From assembly GCA_003252075.1 (NCBI GenBank), contig QKDO01000033.1, positions 1-36,287 of the forward strand: a stretch of 36,287 bases of DNA. Direction: 5' to 3'. The notes beneath the pieces were generated by a model. The model was not told where the DNA came from. It did no database searches and saw nothing but the letters and a program-made list of their open reading frames with translations. The DNA comes from Nitrospirota bacterium (lineage in GTDB: Bacteria; Nitrospirota; Thermodesulfovibrionia; Thermodesulfovibrionales; UBA6898). Numbering within the stretch: position 1 is the first letter of the stretch; the number at the start of each line of letters is the position of its first letter. Of the stretch, positions 23,427 to 32,726 are shown one piece after another. Position numbers and translations under genes: made by a program.

Positions 23427-25937
23427 TCACTCCCCGTTCTTTTCCGTCTCAGGATTCACGACCTTAACTTCGATCGGTTTCGCTGAGTCCAGGTGAAGGT
23501 CTCGCTGCGGGAAGGCGATAACTATGCCGGCCTTGTCCAGAAGTTCATTGATGGCATGACGAATATCGCTCAAGGCGATGCGATTGTCCCTGTTCGAGAT
23601 TAATTCCAGCCAGAAATAGACGGTGAATATGAGCGCGCTGTCACCGAACTCCTCGAAAATAATTGTCGGCGGCGGATCCGTAAGCACCCGCGCATGAGTC
23701 TCGACGGCCTTCATGATAATGTCTGCTGTTTTACGGGTCGGCGAGCCATAGGCGACACCGACAGAAATCTTGTACCGTATCCTGCGGTCGGTCAGTGTCC
23801 AGTTCGTCACTTTCTGCTGCAGGAACTGGCTGTTCGGCACCATCAATTCAATACCGTCAAAACGTTGAATACGGGAATTTCTCATGCCGACGTCGGTCAC
23901 CCGACCGCCTTCGCCGTCCACTTCCACGATATCACCGACCTTGATGGTACGGTCAAAAAGAAGAATAAGTCCGCTGATGAAATTGTTGATCAGGTGCTGG
24001 GCACCAAAACCGATGCCGATGGCAAGTGCACCTCCCAGGAAGGCGAAGACTGCAAGGGGGATATTGACCGAAACGAGCGAGAAAACAAAAACTCCGATGA
24101 ACATCATGATAAAAATGACCTTGCCGATCTGCTCTGCTCGGGACGAGCTCTGTCCGAGCTTCTTGGTCAAGCCCCACTGAATAACCCTGCCGATCTTCCC
24201 CGCGATCCAGGTGCCGACCAGAAGAATGAAGAGGGCCTTAATGGCTTTTCCGATGGTGACGCTTACGGGTTTGACGATACTCCGGTCATCAACAATGGTT
24301 GTCTCTTCCGCAACATAGAGTTCGGTGTTCCAGATACTCTGAACGAAGGAAGCTACGATCTGGAGACGTTCCCTCACACGGCTGCCGATTGAGGCCTCTT
24401 TAATCCGCTGCGACAGCTCATCGTTCAGGCGATTGATCAGCCGCTCGATGTTGCCTATGCCCTCGATAAGCCGCAACGTGATGTCTTGCCGCTCTTCATA
24501 TGCCGTTAGGATGAGCTGCTGCGTCTGCCGTTCCTTCTGCGATTCATTGGCAGCAGCAATTTTTTCTTTCTGGTTCCTGACAAGGTTCAACCAATTTGAG
24601 AGTGTCGACTCAGCATACTTCTTGATCAGTTTCAGGTTCTCCAGGGTTTGACGCGTTTCAGCGAGCTTCTGACGCATCTCGCTCAGCGGTGGTTTCTTCG
24701 TGAGCCAAAAGCGGTCCTGCCATATCTTCTCGGCAGTACTGACCATCTGTAACTGGCCCTTCAGGACGGTTATCTTAAACTGCGTACTCTCCAGAAAGAC
24801 CTGCTCGGCATCATAATTGAGTTTAAAGATGTTGAGTTTTTCATATGGTGCAGTCTCTTGTTTCAGTTCTGGTGGGCGTTTGAAGACCTGGTACCATTTC
24901 TTCCCGGAGCCCTGTGACGGAGGCGCTTGAGGTGCCGTGAGGGGGAGACGGCTCATTTCTCCGAGAATGTGATCGAGTTTTGCCTGCGCATTGGCGGCGA
25001 CATTCTTTTCTTTTAATAATTCCGCTTCAATATCCCTTCGCCGGCTATCAAGTTCCTGGAGTTTCTTGTCGAGGTCCTCTTCGGACAGCGGAGACGAGAC
25101 CTCGGCTGTTTTGAGCTTCTCTTCAAGGAATGCCAGATACGAACGTTTTCCCTGGATTGCTGTTTCATAGACGAGTCGCTGTAATTCCGCAAGCACCAGT
25201 CTGGCTTTGTTCAGTTCATTGCCAAGCCTGGCGAGTTCAACGAGCCATATGCTTCTCTTCTCCTGCGGCTTACCCGTGTCCCTCGTGCGTTCCTCCTCAG
25301 CCAGTCGAAGGTCCTTGCTCGATCTTTTCAGATCTCGGTCGTACTGCGTACGTGCCTTATTCGCAAGAGAATGTCTGATGGTGAATGAATCAAAGGCGAG
25401 CCGTTCGACAAGAAGAGCGTCGCGGATTGCATCAAGGAAAAAGATGGGATAGGGAGGTTTTTGGCTAAAGCCCTTCCAGGATGCCTGTTCAGCAGCATCG
25501 GCAGCATTATCTTTTCGTATCGTCTTCAGCTCTGTCAGGATATCTATCTGTTTCTCGAGGGTGATCGTAAGGTCGCTCATTACTCTCTCGCGCTGCTTCA
25601 GCTCTTTAGGCTGTATGCCCACGGCAAGACCGCTCTCGACTGTCACTCCGGATCCGACGCTACCACTTTCCCTGCGTATCTTATCCAGCCGCGCTTTGAT
25701 GCGGTCGATTTCTCTGTCGATCTCCTCATCAGACCCCGGAAGGCCGGTAGGTACTGATTTTCCCGAAGCACTCTCTTTTTGACTAAAGACTTTGGACAAT
25801 TGCCCTGCAGCAAAAGGAGACCAGATGAGCAGGACTGCAGAGACCATGCAGGCGATCAAAAAGAAGCGAAGGCCCGAGGCTGTAATCCGGTTTCTTGCCG
25901 GGTAGCAGCAGGCAAATGTTCGCGGATGACGGATCAT
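23427..25937 (-). CDS. Large MscS-family mechanosensitive channel with coiled-coil periplasmic domain
   Basis: 836 residues. A signal/anchor helix (FFLIACMVSAVLLIWSPFAAG, about 26-46) precedes a very long periplasmic domain (about 50-570) that is rich in Glu, Lys, Arg and Gln and reads as coiled coil. A few membrane helices and the MscS core follow (about 575-800): GGALAIGIGFGAQHLINNFISG as pore helix, FDRTIKVGDIVEV and VPNSQFLQQKVTNWT. Its periplasmic part differs from that of the channel at 4805, so the two are not recent duplicates. The first residues after the ATG are unusual (IRHPRTFACCYPARNR), and a start further in is possible. Confidence 0.88.
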   Translation of the reverse strand: MIRHPRTFACCYPARNRITASGLRFFLIACMVSAVLLIWSPFAAGQLSKVFSQKESASGKSVPTGLPGSDEEIDREIDRIKARLDKIRRESGSVGSGVTVESGLAVGIQPKELKQRERVMSDLTITLEKQIDILTELKTIRKDNAADAAEQASWKGFSQKPPYPIFFLDAIRDALLVERLAFDSFTIRHSLANKARTQYDRDLKRSSKDLRLAEEERTRDTGKPQEKRSIWLVELARLGNELNKARLVLAELQRLVYETAIQGKRSYLAFLEEKLKTAEVSSPLSEEDLDKKLQELDSRRRDIEAELLKEKNVAANAQAKLDHILGEMSRLPLTAPQAPPSQGSGKKWYQVFKRPPELKQETAPYEKLNIFKLNYDAEQVFLESTQFKITVLKGQLQMVSTAEKIWQDRFWLTKKPPLSEMRQKLAETRQTLENLKLIKKYAESTLSNWLNLVRNQKEKIAAANESQKERQTQQLILTAYEERQDITLRLIEGIGNIERLINRLNDELSQRIKEASIGSRVRERLQIVASFVQSIWNTELYVAEETTIVDDRSIVKPVSVTIGKAIKALFILLVGTWIAGKIGRVIQWGLTKKLGQSSSRAEQIGKVIFIMMFIGVFVFSLVSVNIPLAVFAFLGGALAIGIGFGAQHLINNFISGLILLFDRTIKVGDIVEVDGEGGRVTDVGMRNSRIQRFDGIELMVPNSQFLQQKVTNWTLTDRRIRYKISVGVAYGSPTRKTADIIMKAVETHARVLTDPPPTIIFEEFGDSALIFTVYFWLELISNRDNRIALSDIRHAINELLDKAGIVIAFPQRDLHLDSAKPIEVKVVNPETEKNGE

Positions 25938-26638
25938 GGTTTTTTCACGGTATCCGGCTTTCCCATAGATTAGACATCAGTATATCATGTTACTCGATGT
26001 TCTTGAGTGTTTCTCCCTCCTCTTCAGCAGGGGCGCCGTTGATTATGTATATTCGCTTGGGGACGGAATACTGCTGTCATCTGGCAGCCTCATGTGATGC
26101 GCTGAAGATGTCGTGATATTAGGGAGTGTCATGGTGATTTTATTTGAGGGTTTCTTTGCCCAAAACCTGACAGCAGCCGAATGCCGCTCGCGAAGAGCGT
26201 ATCAAGACAGTAACTGTTATGATTTCCGAGGTCCTGCCTTTTCCTCCGCTGGGTTTTACTGCAGCTCCTGCCGTTGAGGGCGTGGTGTATCGTTGTTCGG
26301 ATTTGAAGGATGCTGCAGGCCGGATATTGCGAAGGATGCGATTATCGCTGTCGATTCAGCGTATCGGAGCCTCAATGGAAGGGAGGAGCTCATGGTCACG
26401 CTCCTCGACGAAACGCTTGGGAACTATCTTCTGTTTTTCTTCTTCTGAAGCTAGGTATGACTCACTATAAACATTGCGGATTAATCGACGTACCTGCGGG
26501 GTTTATGCGGTTGTTCATTCCTGGCTTTGCAGTATAACTATTTCTTGAAAATATTCTTTGAAAAATAATGGGTTATATATTGACAGTTATAGGTTTTATT
26601 TCATATTATGGAAGCTAAATAAATTATGGAGGGATACT
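25938..26638 (+). other. 701-base intergenic stretch with one promoter and a possible gene relic
   Basis: Lies between the divergent MscS and cytochrome genes. The right end carries a good sigma70 promoter (26580-26609). The middle holds a stop-to-stop frame (26278-26448) whose reading SAYRSLNGREELMVTLLDETLGNYLL looks like the core of a hotdog-fold acyl-CoA thioesterase, but it is too short and too poorly supported to call a gene. No tRNA, riboswitch or transposon end was recognised. Confidence 0.4.
26580..26609 (+). promoter_or_regulatory. Sigma70-type promoter of the electron-conduit operon
   Basis: TTGACA (26580-26585) and TATTAT (26604-26609) are 18 bases apart, giving +1 near 26616. The untranslated leader to the ATG at 26639 is about 23 bases and carries the GGAGGG ribosome site (26628-26633). 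The surrounding 80 bases are strongly AT-rich. Confidence 0.7.
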
Positions 26639-27637
26639 ATGGTATTAGCTAAGAGAGTTCTCTTGTTGTGTGCCCTCTTTCCAGTCATGTTTACGGCCTG
26701 TGAGTCACTGAGAGCGTCAAAGCCCATTATTCCCCTTCGAGAATATGAAAAAATGATCGCCGGAAGACTTGACGCAAATTATGTCGGAACGTTGAACTGC
26801 CTCTCCGCATGTCATTATCATGACAAGATCAAACAGGACTTCGATGCGAGCACCATGGGGGTACAGCTTTCAAAGAAGTCAGGCATGCCCCTGGTCAATT
26901 GCGAATCGTGCCACGGTCCGGGAAGTCTTGCTATTGAGGGGATAACCCCGGAAAAGGTGGAGGCCGATGCCAAGGCCGGCATACGAACGGAATGCAATTA
27001 CAAGACCTTTATCGACATCAAGAATATCCCGGCACAGGCGCAGTCGCTTATCTGCCTGAAATGCCATACGGCAAACGCCACATTTAATCTCCATGACTGG
27101 AATGCGGGGAGCCACTCGGTGAACGATGTGTCCTGCTCTGATTGCCATAATGTCCATGCAGGTTCTGACCTCAAGGTGAAACCGCGGGATACGCTGGAAA
27201 TGTGCTATAAATGCCACCAGGAAGCAAAGGCTGAGTTTTCCCTGCCCAGTCACCACGCTGTCCCGGAGAAGAGGATCTTCTGCACGGACTGTCATGATCC
27301 CCATGGAACGTTTACGGAAAAGCTACTGAGGAAGGCGACGCTCAAGGACACCTGCGTGCAGTGCCATAGCGAAAAAGAGGGTCCCTTTGTCTTCGAACAC
27401 GCGGACAATATGGATGACTGCAGAAACTGCCATAACGCGCACGGTTCGGTAAACAACTATCTCCTCACGGTGCAGGTGCCGTTTCTCTGCCTCCAGTGCC
27501 ATACCGGACACAGGACGGACAGTCAGGAGGCGGCTGAGGGCAAGGGCGCATTTTATACCAGATGCACGGATTGCCATTCACAGATCCACGGATCAGACCT
27601 TCCCTCTGCAAGCGGCACGGGAAGGTTTACACACTAG
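26639..27637 (+). CDS. Ten-haem c-type cytochrome, DmsE/MtrA-like lipoprotein
   Basis: 332 residues from the ATG at 26639 (GGAGGG five bases upstream). A signal peptide ends in a slightly unusual lipobox FTAC (Cys21), so the protein is probably tethered to a membrane. Nine CXXCH haem sites are visible (first Cys at 88, 139, 166, 189, 215, 239, 261, 284, 309), and one further site, CLSACH at 54-59, has three instead of two residues between the cysteines. Ten haems in about 330 residues, with no barrel or catalytic domain, is the plan of MtrA/DmsE/PioA cytochromes that carry electrons through an outer-membrane porin. The porin gene follows after 11 bases. Whether electrons flow out or in is not visible. 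Confidence 0.9.
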   Translation: MVLAKRVLLLCALFPVMFTACESLRASKPIIPLREYEKMIAGRLDANYVGTLNCLSACHYHDKIKQDFDASTMGVQLSKKSGMPLVNCESCHGPGSLAIEGITPEKVEADAKAGIRTECNYKTFIDIKNIPAQAQSLICLKCHTANATFNLHDWNAGSHSVNDVSCSDCHNVHAGSDLKVKPRDTLEMCYKCHQEAKAEFSLPSHHAVPEKRIFCTDCHDPHGTFTEKLLRKATLKDTCVQCHSEKEGPFVFEHADNMDDCRNCHNAHGSVNNYLLTVQVPFLCLQCHTGHRTDSQEAAEGKGAFYTRCTDCHSQIHGSDLPSASGTGRFTH

Positions 27638-27648
27638 GGGGTATGGGC

Positions 27649-29688
27649 ATGAAAAATAAGATCATATACGGTCTGATACTTACGGTGGGCATCCTCGTCT
27701 CTGCTGCGTGGGCTGAAGAAACGGCCAAGGAAGATGCAGCGGCGAGCAAAGAGAATGAAGTCATGGAAGCTGACCACGAAGAATATGTCTTCCCTTTAAT
27801 CAAGCCCGAGCTTTCGCTTTCCGGCGGTTACCGCTATGTGCATCTCAACGGCTCAACTCGGGTAGATGAGTACGAGTATCTGCACAATTCCTGGATGTTT
27901 GGCGGCGAACTCCGGGCGTTCAAATTCCCCCACCGCTTCCATCTCGAAATTGACTTCAAAGACAGGAAGGATTATTTCGGCGATGTTGGATATGCCTATG
28001 AGGACATCATTGTGTTCAGAGGGATAAACCGGACCCTGTTTCACAATCTGGACAATATTCTTCTCATAGATCTTGATCCAACTACGCCTTCTCCCGGGGT
28101 CGATGTGCGGGATGCAGGAGAGACATACGGGGTGAAAACAAGCATCAGCAATGCCTTCTTGAGACTGAAGGCGCCCACATATCCGTTTCATGTCTATTTT
28201 GAAGGCATGCAGGTCCGCAAGGATGGCGAGCAGCAGCAACGAGATATCATCGGTGCCGGATATTTTAATAACATCGTGCGGACGTCCCAAAAGCGCGATG
28301 TTGAAACTAAGGCCAATACGCTGACCGTCGGAACAAACGGCCATTTTGGCCCCATTGAAGTTGACTATTCACACAGTGAGAAGAAATTTACGGTGGATGA
28401 GGATAATGTTCTGTACGACACCTATACGCCTGCGGGATTCGGCCCGCCGCTTCCTCCACCCCTTGGGTCTGTCCGCAACGGAGGTGTATATCCGCATAAC
28501 CTTATTCCTGAACAGAAGAGTTCAACGGATACAATCAAGGTGCATACGTCGTATACGGGCGCCCTGGTTGCCGCGACGACCTTTACCTGGATGGATAAGG
28601 AGAACAGGGACAGCGGGGCAAAGGGGACCTACTTTATCGGCTCTGGAAATGTCAGCTGGATAGCATCGCGCGACCTTGCCTTTTTCGTCAAGTACCGGTA
28701 TGCGGAATCGCATATGAATACGCCTGACAGCGTGGAGTTTGCAGATGTCTGCAGTTCCTCCTTGAATGCTGCCGGCAACTATGAGTGCGTTATTCGGGAG
28801 GCGATTTCGAAACGGGTGGGAACTGCATCGATTTTAGTGCGCTACCGGTTGACCTCAGGGATCGTCTTGAAGGGAGAGTATGCCCATGAGACGGTTGACA
28901 GAGAGGCGGCAGACCAGTGGTTCATGCCCCCTTCGAGTCAGAAGAACACGGTAACGCTTTCAACGGATATCAGGCTTTCAAAGCAGCTGAAGACGAACAT
29001 TAAGTTTATACACAAGAGCATCCAGAACCCGGCTACCAATATTGAACCGGATCGGGCCAATGAAGGCCACGTATCGGTGACCTGGACGCCGGCGCCGTGG
29101 ATTACGACACTGGCGAGCTTTCGCCTGGCCAGGGAACATCGGAATAATCTGCAGTTCCTGTTCGATAATGAACCTGTGGACAGCCCTGATGAGCGGAAAA
29201 ACAGATGGGAGCGTTTTTTCGGAAGCGTGAGCCTTTTTCCGGTGAAGAACCTGACAGCTACGCTGAGCTTCTTCTATATGCACAACAAACAGACGGAAGA
29301 TCTTGCCTACTCTGACCCTGTGCCCGAACTCCATTTCGATTCCTCCGTAAAGAACACAAGCATGGTGAAGAACGTCTCCCTTGATCTGCGGTACCTGCTT
29401 TCAAAGCATGTGGCCCTGAATGCCGGTGTGAGCAATACGGACAGCAACGGCAAGTTCCATCCTACCGATCCGAACCTTCTGATACCGGTGTCCATTGCTT
29501 CGTTCTCCGAGTTGAAGATGCGGGAGACCATATACAGCGTGGGAAGCGACATCGACCTGACGGGAGGCTTCATGCTCGGCACGCATTATAAATATGCCCG
29601 GCTGAAGGACCTTGCCGATAATCCTTATGATGATATTCAGAACGGCGAGGCGCATATTGTAATGCTTTCGCTGACCAAGAGGTGGTAA
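27649..29688 (+). CDS. MtrB/PioB-like outer-membrane beta-barrel of the electron conduit
   Basis: 679 residues from the ATG at 27649, seven bases behind AGGGGG. The signal peptide is MKNKIIYGLILTVGILVSAAWA-EE. After an acidic linker, a large barrel begins at LSLSGGYRYVHLNGSTRVDEYEYL and is built of about 26-28 alternating amphipathic strands, ending in Trp (LTKRW). MtrB-like features are GGELRAFKFPHRFHLEIDFKDRKDYFGDVGY, TYTPAGFGPPLPPPLG and HSVxFxKK-like strand repeats. The N-terminal CXXC pair known in Shewanella MtrB is absent. With the upstream cytochrome it would form a porin-cytochrome conduit across the outer membrane. No cell-surface MtrC-like cytochrome lies in the window. Confidence 0.85.
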   Translation: MKNKIIYGLILTVGILVSAAWAEETAKEDAAASKENEVMEADHEEYVFPLIKPELSLSGGYRYVHLNGSTRVDEYEYLHNSWMFGGELRAFKFPHRFHLEIDFKDRKDYFGDVGYAYEDIIVFRGINRTLFHNLDNILLIDLDPTTPSPGVDVRDAGETYGVKTSISNAFLRLKAPTYPFHVYFEGMQVRKDGEQQQRDIIGAGYFNNIVRTSQKRDVETKANTLTVGTNGHFGPIEVDYSHSEKKFTVDEDNVLYDTYTPAGFGPPLPPPLGSVRNGGVYPHNLIPEQKSSTDTIKVHTSYTGALVAATTFTWMDKENRDSGAKGTYFIGSGNVSWIASRDLAFFVKYRYAESHMNTPDSVEFADVCSSSLNAAGNYECVIREAISKRVGTASILVRYRLTSGIVLKGEYAHETVDREAADQWFMPPSSQKNTVTLSTDIRLSKQLKTNIKFIHKSIQNPATNIEPDRANEGHVSVTWTPAPWITTLASFRLAREHRNNLQFLFDNEPVDSPDERKNRWERFFGSVSLFPVKNLTATLSFFYMHNKQTEDLAYSDPVPELHFDSSVKNTSMVKNVSLDLRYLLSKHVALNAGVSNTDSNGKFHPTDPNLLIPVSIASFSELKMRETIYSVGSDIDLTGGFMLGTHYKYARLKDLADNPYDDIQNGEAHIVMLSLTKRW

Positions 29689-29689
29689 G

Positions 29690-30640
29690 GTGACAGAGGA
29701 CATGCCAAGGACCAGGTGGGCACTGGTATTCGTCATGTTATGCAGTCTAGCCGCCGCCTGGGTTTTTCCTGCAGAAGCGGCCGCAGCCGGGAAGACGATC
29801 GGTGTGGTGATGACCGGCAATATCCCGTACTATAAGGATATTCATAAGGCTTTTTCCGACGGCCTTGCAGCCGAAGGTCTCGGTCCGGAAAGTGTCGAGG
29901 TCGTGCTTCAGACGCCCGCGCCTGAGACGATGTCATGGACGAATTCCATCCGCAAACTTGTAGCTATCGGCGTCAATGTCATTGTTGCCTACGGCGCTCC
30001 TGTAACGATGTCCGCGATGGCAGAGACCTCTGATGTGCCCATTGTCTTCGCAGGGGTCTATGACCCGAAGGAACTTGGCATAGTAGGGAAGAACGCTACA
30101 GGTATCAGTTCTACGGTGCCGGTTGCGAGCCTGGTAAAGAACCTTAAGGCCATCTCAAGCTTTTCCAACCTTGGCGTCGTATACAGTACGTCCGAGAAAG
30201 ACACGGTGCTGCAGGCAAATGATGCTGCACGTTTGGAGGCCACCTACAATTACCGTTCAACGAAATTCAACGTCAAAAGGCCGGAGGATGTCGCAAAGAT
30301 ATCCAATGTCGATGCGCTCTTTCTTACCACGGGATGTGCTGCAATGCATTGCGTGACGAATATCATCAGCACGGTACGGAAGGCGAAGATCCCTACAGCC
30401 ACAACCATAGGGGGGGGAGAACAGAGCGGCATCATCCTGACGCTCTCGGCGAATCCCCAGGAGCAGGGCAGGGAGGCGGCCAAAATGACCGCACAGGTGG
30501 TGAAAGGTGAGAACCCGTCATCCATCGCCATAGTTCATCCGAAGAAGATAGACCTCATCATAAACCTGAAAGAGGCTACCGATATGGGGCTGAAGGTTCC
30601 CTTCGATCTCCTGACCTCTGCGACAAGGGTCATAAAATGA
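29690..30640 (+). CDS. ABC-type substrate-binding protein (PF04392 family)
   Basis: 316 residues, starting at GTG 29690, one base behind the barrel's TAA, with AGAGGTGG upstream; an ATG at 29702 is possible. The signal peptide ([27 protein letters not shown]) precedes a periplasmic-binding fold of two Rossmann-like lobes: [49 protein letters not shown], and [32 protein letters not shown]. The family resembles the TrpX-like binders of uncharacterised ABC systems. There is no permease or ATPase here; instead its stop overlaps the chemoreceptor start, so I infer it presents a ligand to that receptor. Confidence 0.85.
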   Translation: MTEDMPRTRWALVFVMLCSLAAAWVFPAEAAAAGKTIGVVMTGNIPYYKDIHKAFSDGLAAEGLGPESVEVVLQTPAPETMSWTNSIRKLVAIGVNVIVAYGAPVTMSAMAETSDVPIVFAGVYDPKELGIVGKNATGISSTVPVASLVKNLKAISSFSNLGVVYSTSEKDTVLQANDAARLEATYNYRSTKFNVKRPEDVAKISNVDALFLTTGCAAMHCVTNIISTVRKAKIPTATTIGGGEQSGIILTLSANPQEQGREAAKMTAQVVKGENPSSIAIVHPKKIDLIINLKEATDMGLKVPFDLLTSATRVIK

Positions 30641-32721
30641 TGCAGCTGCTTTCCCGCATGAATCTGCAGAAAAAGGCGATGACCCTTCTTGCCGCCATAT
30701 TGTTCCTTATCTTTGGTCTCAATACCATGGTCCTGACCGGGGTGGCCTCCCGGAAGTATAAACAGGCAATGCTGGCGAAGAGCTCCGCTATCGGGGAGGG
30801 CATGCGGAAGGACCTCGGCAAGGCGGTGAGCCTCGGTATCCCCATCGAGTCCCTGGATGGAGTCAACGAGAAGCTTGCCGAACTGGTCAGCAGGGACAAG
30901 GGTATCGGCTATGCCATGGTGATGGACGTGAACGGCAAGGTTCTTTATCACGACGAGGCTGATCAGGTGGGCAGGGAGCTGAAGAACGACATAACGGCGA
31001 AGGTTCTTGCATCAACGGAGAATCTTGTCCAGAATGCTGGTGATTATATTGATCTCTCTTTTCCCCTCATGACCGCTGAAAACAAGGCGGCCGGATTTCT
31101 CCGGGTAGGGGTCTATACCCGGGAGATTAATTCCCAGTTGTACGAGCTTCTTTTCTGGGCCCTTGGCATATCTGTGTTCTGCTTTCTCACGTCACTTATC
31201 CTCTTTTATGTCGCCATTGCGAAGTTCATCACCCGGCCTATCGTGGAAATGGAAAAGACCGCAGACCGTATCGCTGGAGGAGACCTGACCGCGGAGCTGA
31301 CTGTGAAGGGAGATGATGAGGTCGCTGCTCTGCAGAAAGCCGTTAATCGGATGGCGTTCAACCTGAAGGATATGCTTTCAAAGGTCCTCAACATCACCAA
31401 CGGCGTTACGACCGTGACCTCGAATATCGCATCTGCATCTCAGGGTGTACTGACGATAGCTGATGTTCAGAAGAAGGCGATCGACGAAACGGCGCTGGCG
31501 ATAGAGCAGACAGACTCTTCCATAGCGCAGGTGTCACTCAGTGCGGAGAGCCTTTCGGGGTCTGCGACCAATGCTACATCTTCTGTTCATGAACTGTCCG
31601 CTTCTATCGAAAAAGTCTCTGAGCATACCAACGTGTTCAGCGAGACAGCCCATGAGACCGCGTCTTCGATCGAAGAGATGGTCTCGACTATCAAGTCCAT
31701 AGCGGAGAGCCTGGATACTCTTTCGCGGTCTGCGGAGGCGATCGCCTCTTCGATCGATGAGGTGAACGCCACAACGAAAAATATCGATGAGCGCGCCCAT
31801 GAGTCGGTCAAGCTTGCTGAAACTGTCATGGATAAGGCCTCAAAGAAAGGTATGCAGTCCGCCCAGGCTTCCCTGCAGGGTATGGAGAATATCAAGAAGG
31901 GTGTTGTGGATCTGTCGGATATTATCAACAATCTCGGCAAGCGGGCTGAGGATATCGGCAAGATCCTGAACGTGATCGATGACGTGGCTGACCAGACAAA
32001 TCTCCTTGCTATCAATGCTGCCATTCTCGCATCAAAGGCAGGAGAACACGGAAAGGGCTTTTCTGTTGTTGCGGACGAGATCAAGAACCTTGCGGAACGC
32101 ACGTCATTCTCGACAAAGGAGATCGCCGAGCTGATCCGGGCCGTGCAGGACGCGACCCGGACAAGCATCCATATGGCCTCAGAAGGCGTGAGTACGGTTG
32201 ACAAAGGCCTGCTTCTGGTCACCGATGTAAACGGTGCGCTTACGGAGATCGTCGAGAGCTCAAAGGCATCGACGGAGATGGCACGTGCCATACAGCGAGC
32301 CACCGAAGAAGAGGCGATGGCGATCAAACAGATAACCGCTTCGGTCGAGAAAATGACGGAGCAGACCGAGAATATCTCGCGTGCCATACAGGAACAGAGC
32401 AGGGGGAGCCGCTTCATCATCGAGGCGACGGAGCGGGTAAAGGAAATGTCGCATCAGGTCAAAGGCGCTACGGCCGAGCAGAAGGACAGAAGCAAGGACA
32501 TCGCCGTTGTCATCGAAAACGTGACGACCCAATTGCTGCATATTGCAGATGCGATCAGCAGGCAGAAGAGCACCAGCACCGAGATGGTAAGTTCCATGGA
32601 GAAGATACGGAACACAACGGGCCGGCTTATCAGTTCATCGCACGATATGAATGCGGTGGTGAGTTCGCTCAAGGAGGACGCCTTTAACCTCCTCGTCGAA
32701 CTGAAGAAGTTCAAGGTCTGA
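30637..32721 (+). CDS. Methyl-accepting chemotaxis protein with long signalling helices
   Basis: 694 residues; ATG at 30637 overlaps the binding-protein stop (ATGA). TM1 is at about 14-36, a periplasmic sensor of about 130 residues (38-168, sCache-like with [16 protein letters not shown] and [20 protein letters not shown]), TM2 at about 171-195, HAMP at about 196-250, then a long helical signalling hairpin. The hairpin tip reads [30 protein letters not shown] (residues 445-474). The tip Ile459-Glu470 replaces the usual NAAxEAARAGE with [11 protein letters not shown]. The arms are over 200 residues each, longer than the common 44-helix class. No CheA, CheW, CheB or CheR gene is nearby, nor a C-terminal NWETF tether. 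Confidence 0.92.
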   Translation: MMQLLSRMNLQKKAMTLLAAILFLIFGLNTMVLTGVASRKYKQAMLAKSSAIGEGMRKDLGKAVSLGIPIESLDGVNEKLAELVSRDKGIGYAMVMDVNGKVLYHDEADQVGRELKNDITAKVLASTENLVQNAGDYIDLSFPLMTAENKAAGFLRVGVYTREINSQLYELLFWALGISVFCFLTSLILFYVAIAKFITRPIVEMEKTADRIAGGDLTAELTVKGDDEVAALQKAVNRMAFNLKDMLSKVLNITNGVTTVTSNIASASQGVLTIADVQKKAIDETALAIEQTDSSIAQVSLSAESLSGSATNATSSVHELSASIEKVSEHTNVFSETAHETASSIEEMVSTIKSIAESLDTLSRSAEAIASSIDEVNATTKNIDERAHESVKLAETVMDKASKKGMQSAQASLQGMENIKKGVVDLSDIINNLGKRAEDIGKILNVIDDVADQTNLLAINAAILASKAGEHGKGFSVVADEIKNLAERTSFSTKEIAELIRAVQDATRTSIHMASEGVSTVDKGLLLVTDVNGALTEIVESSKASTEMARAIQRATEEEAMAIKQITASVEKMTEQTENISRAIQEQSRGSRFIIEATERVKEMSHQVKGATAEQKDRSKDIAVVIENVTTQLLHIADAISRQKSTSTEMVSSMEKIRNTTGRLISSSHDMNAVVSSLKEDAFNLLVELKKFKV

Positions 32722-32726
32722 GCCTT

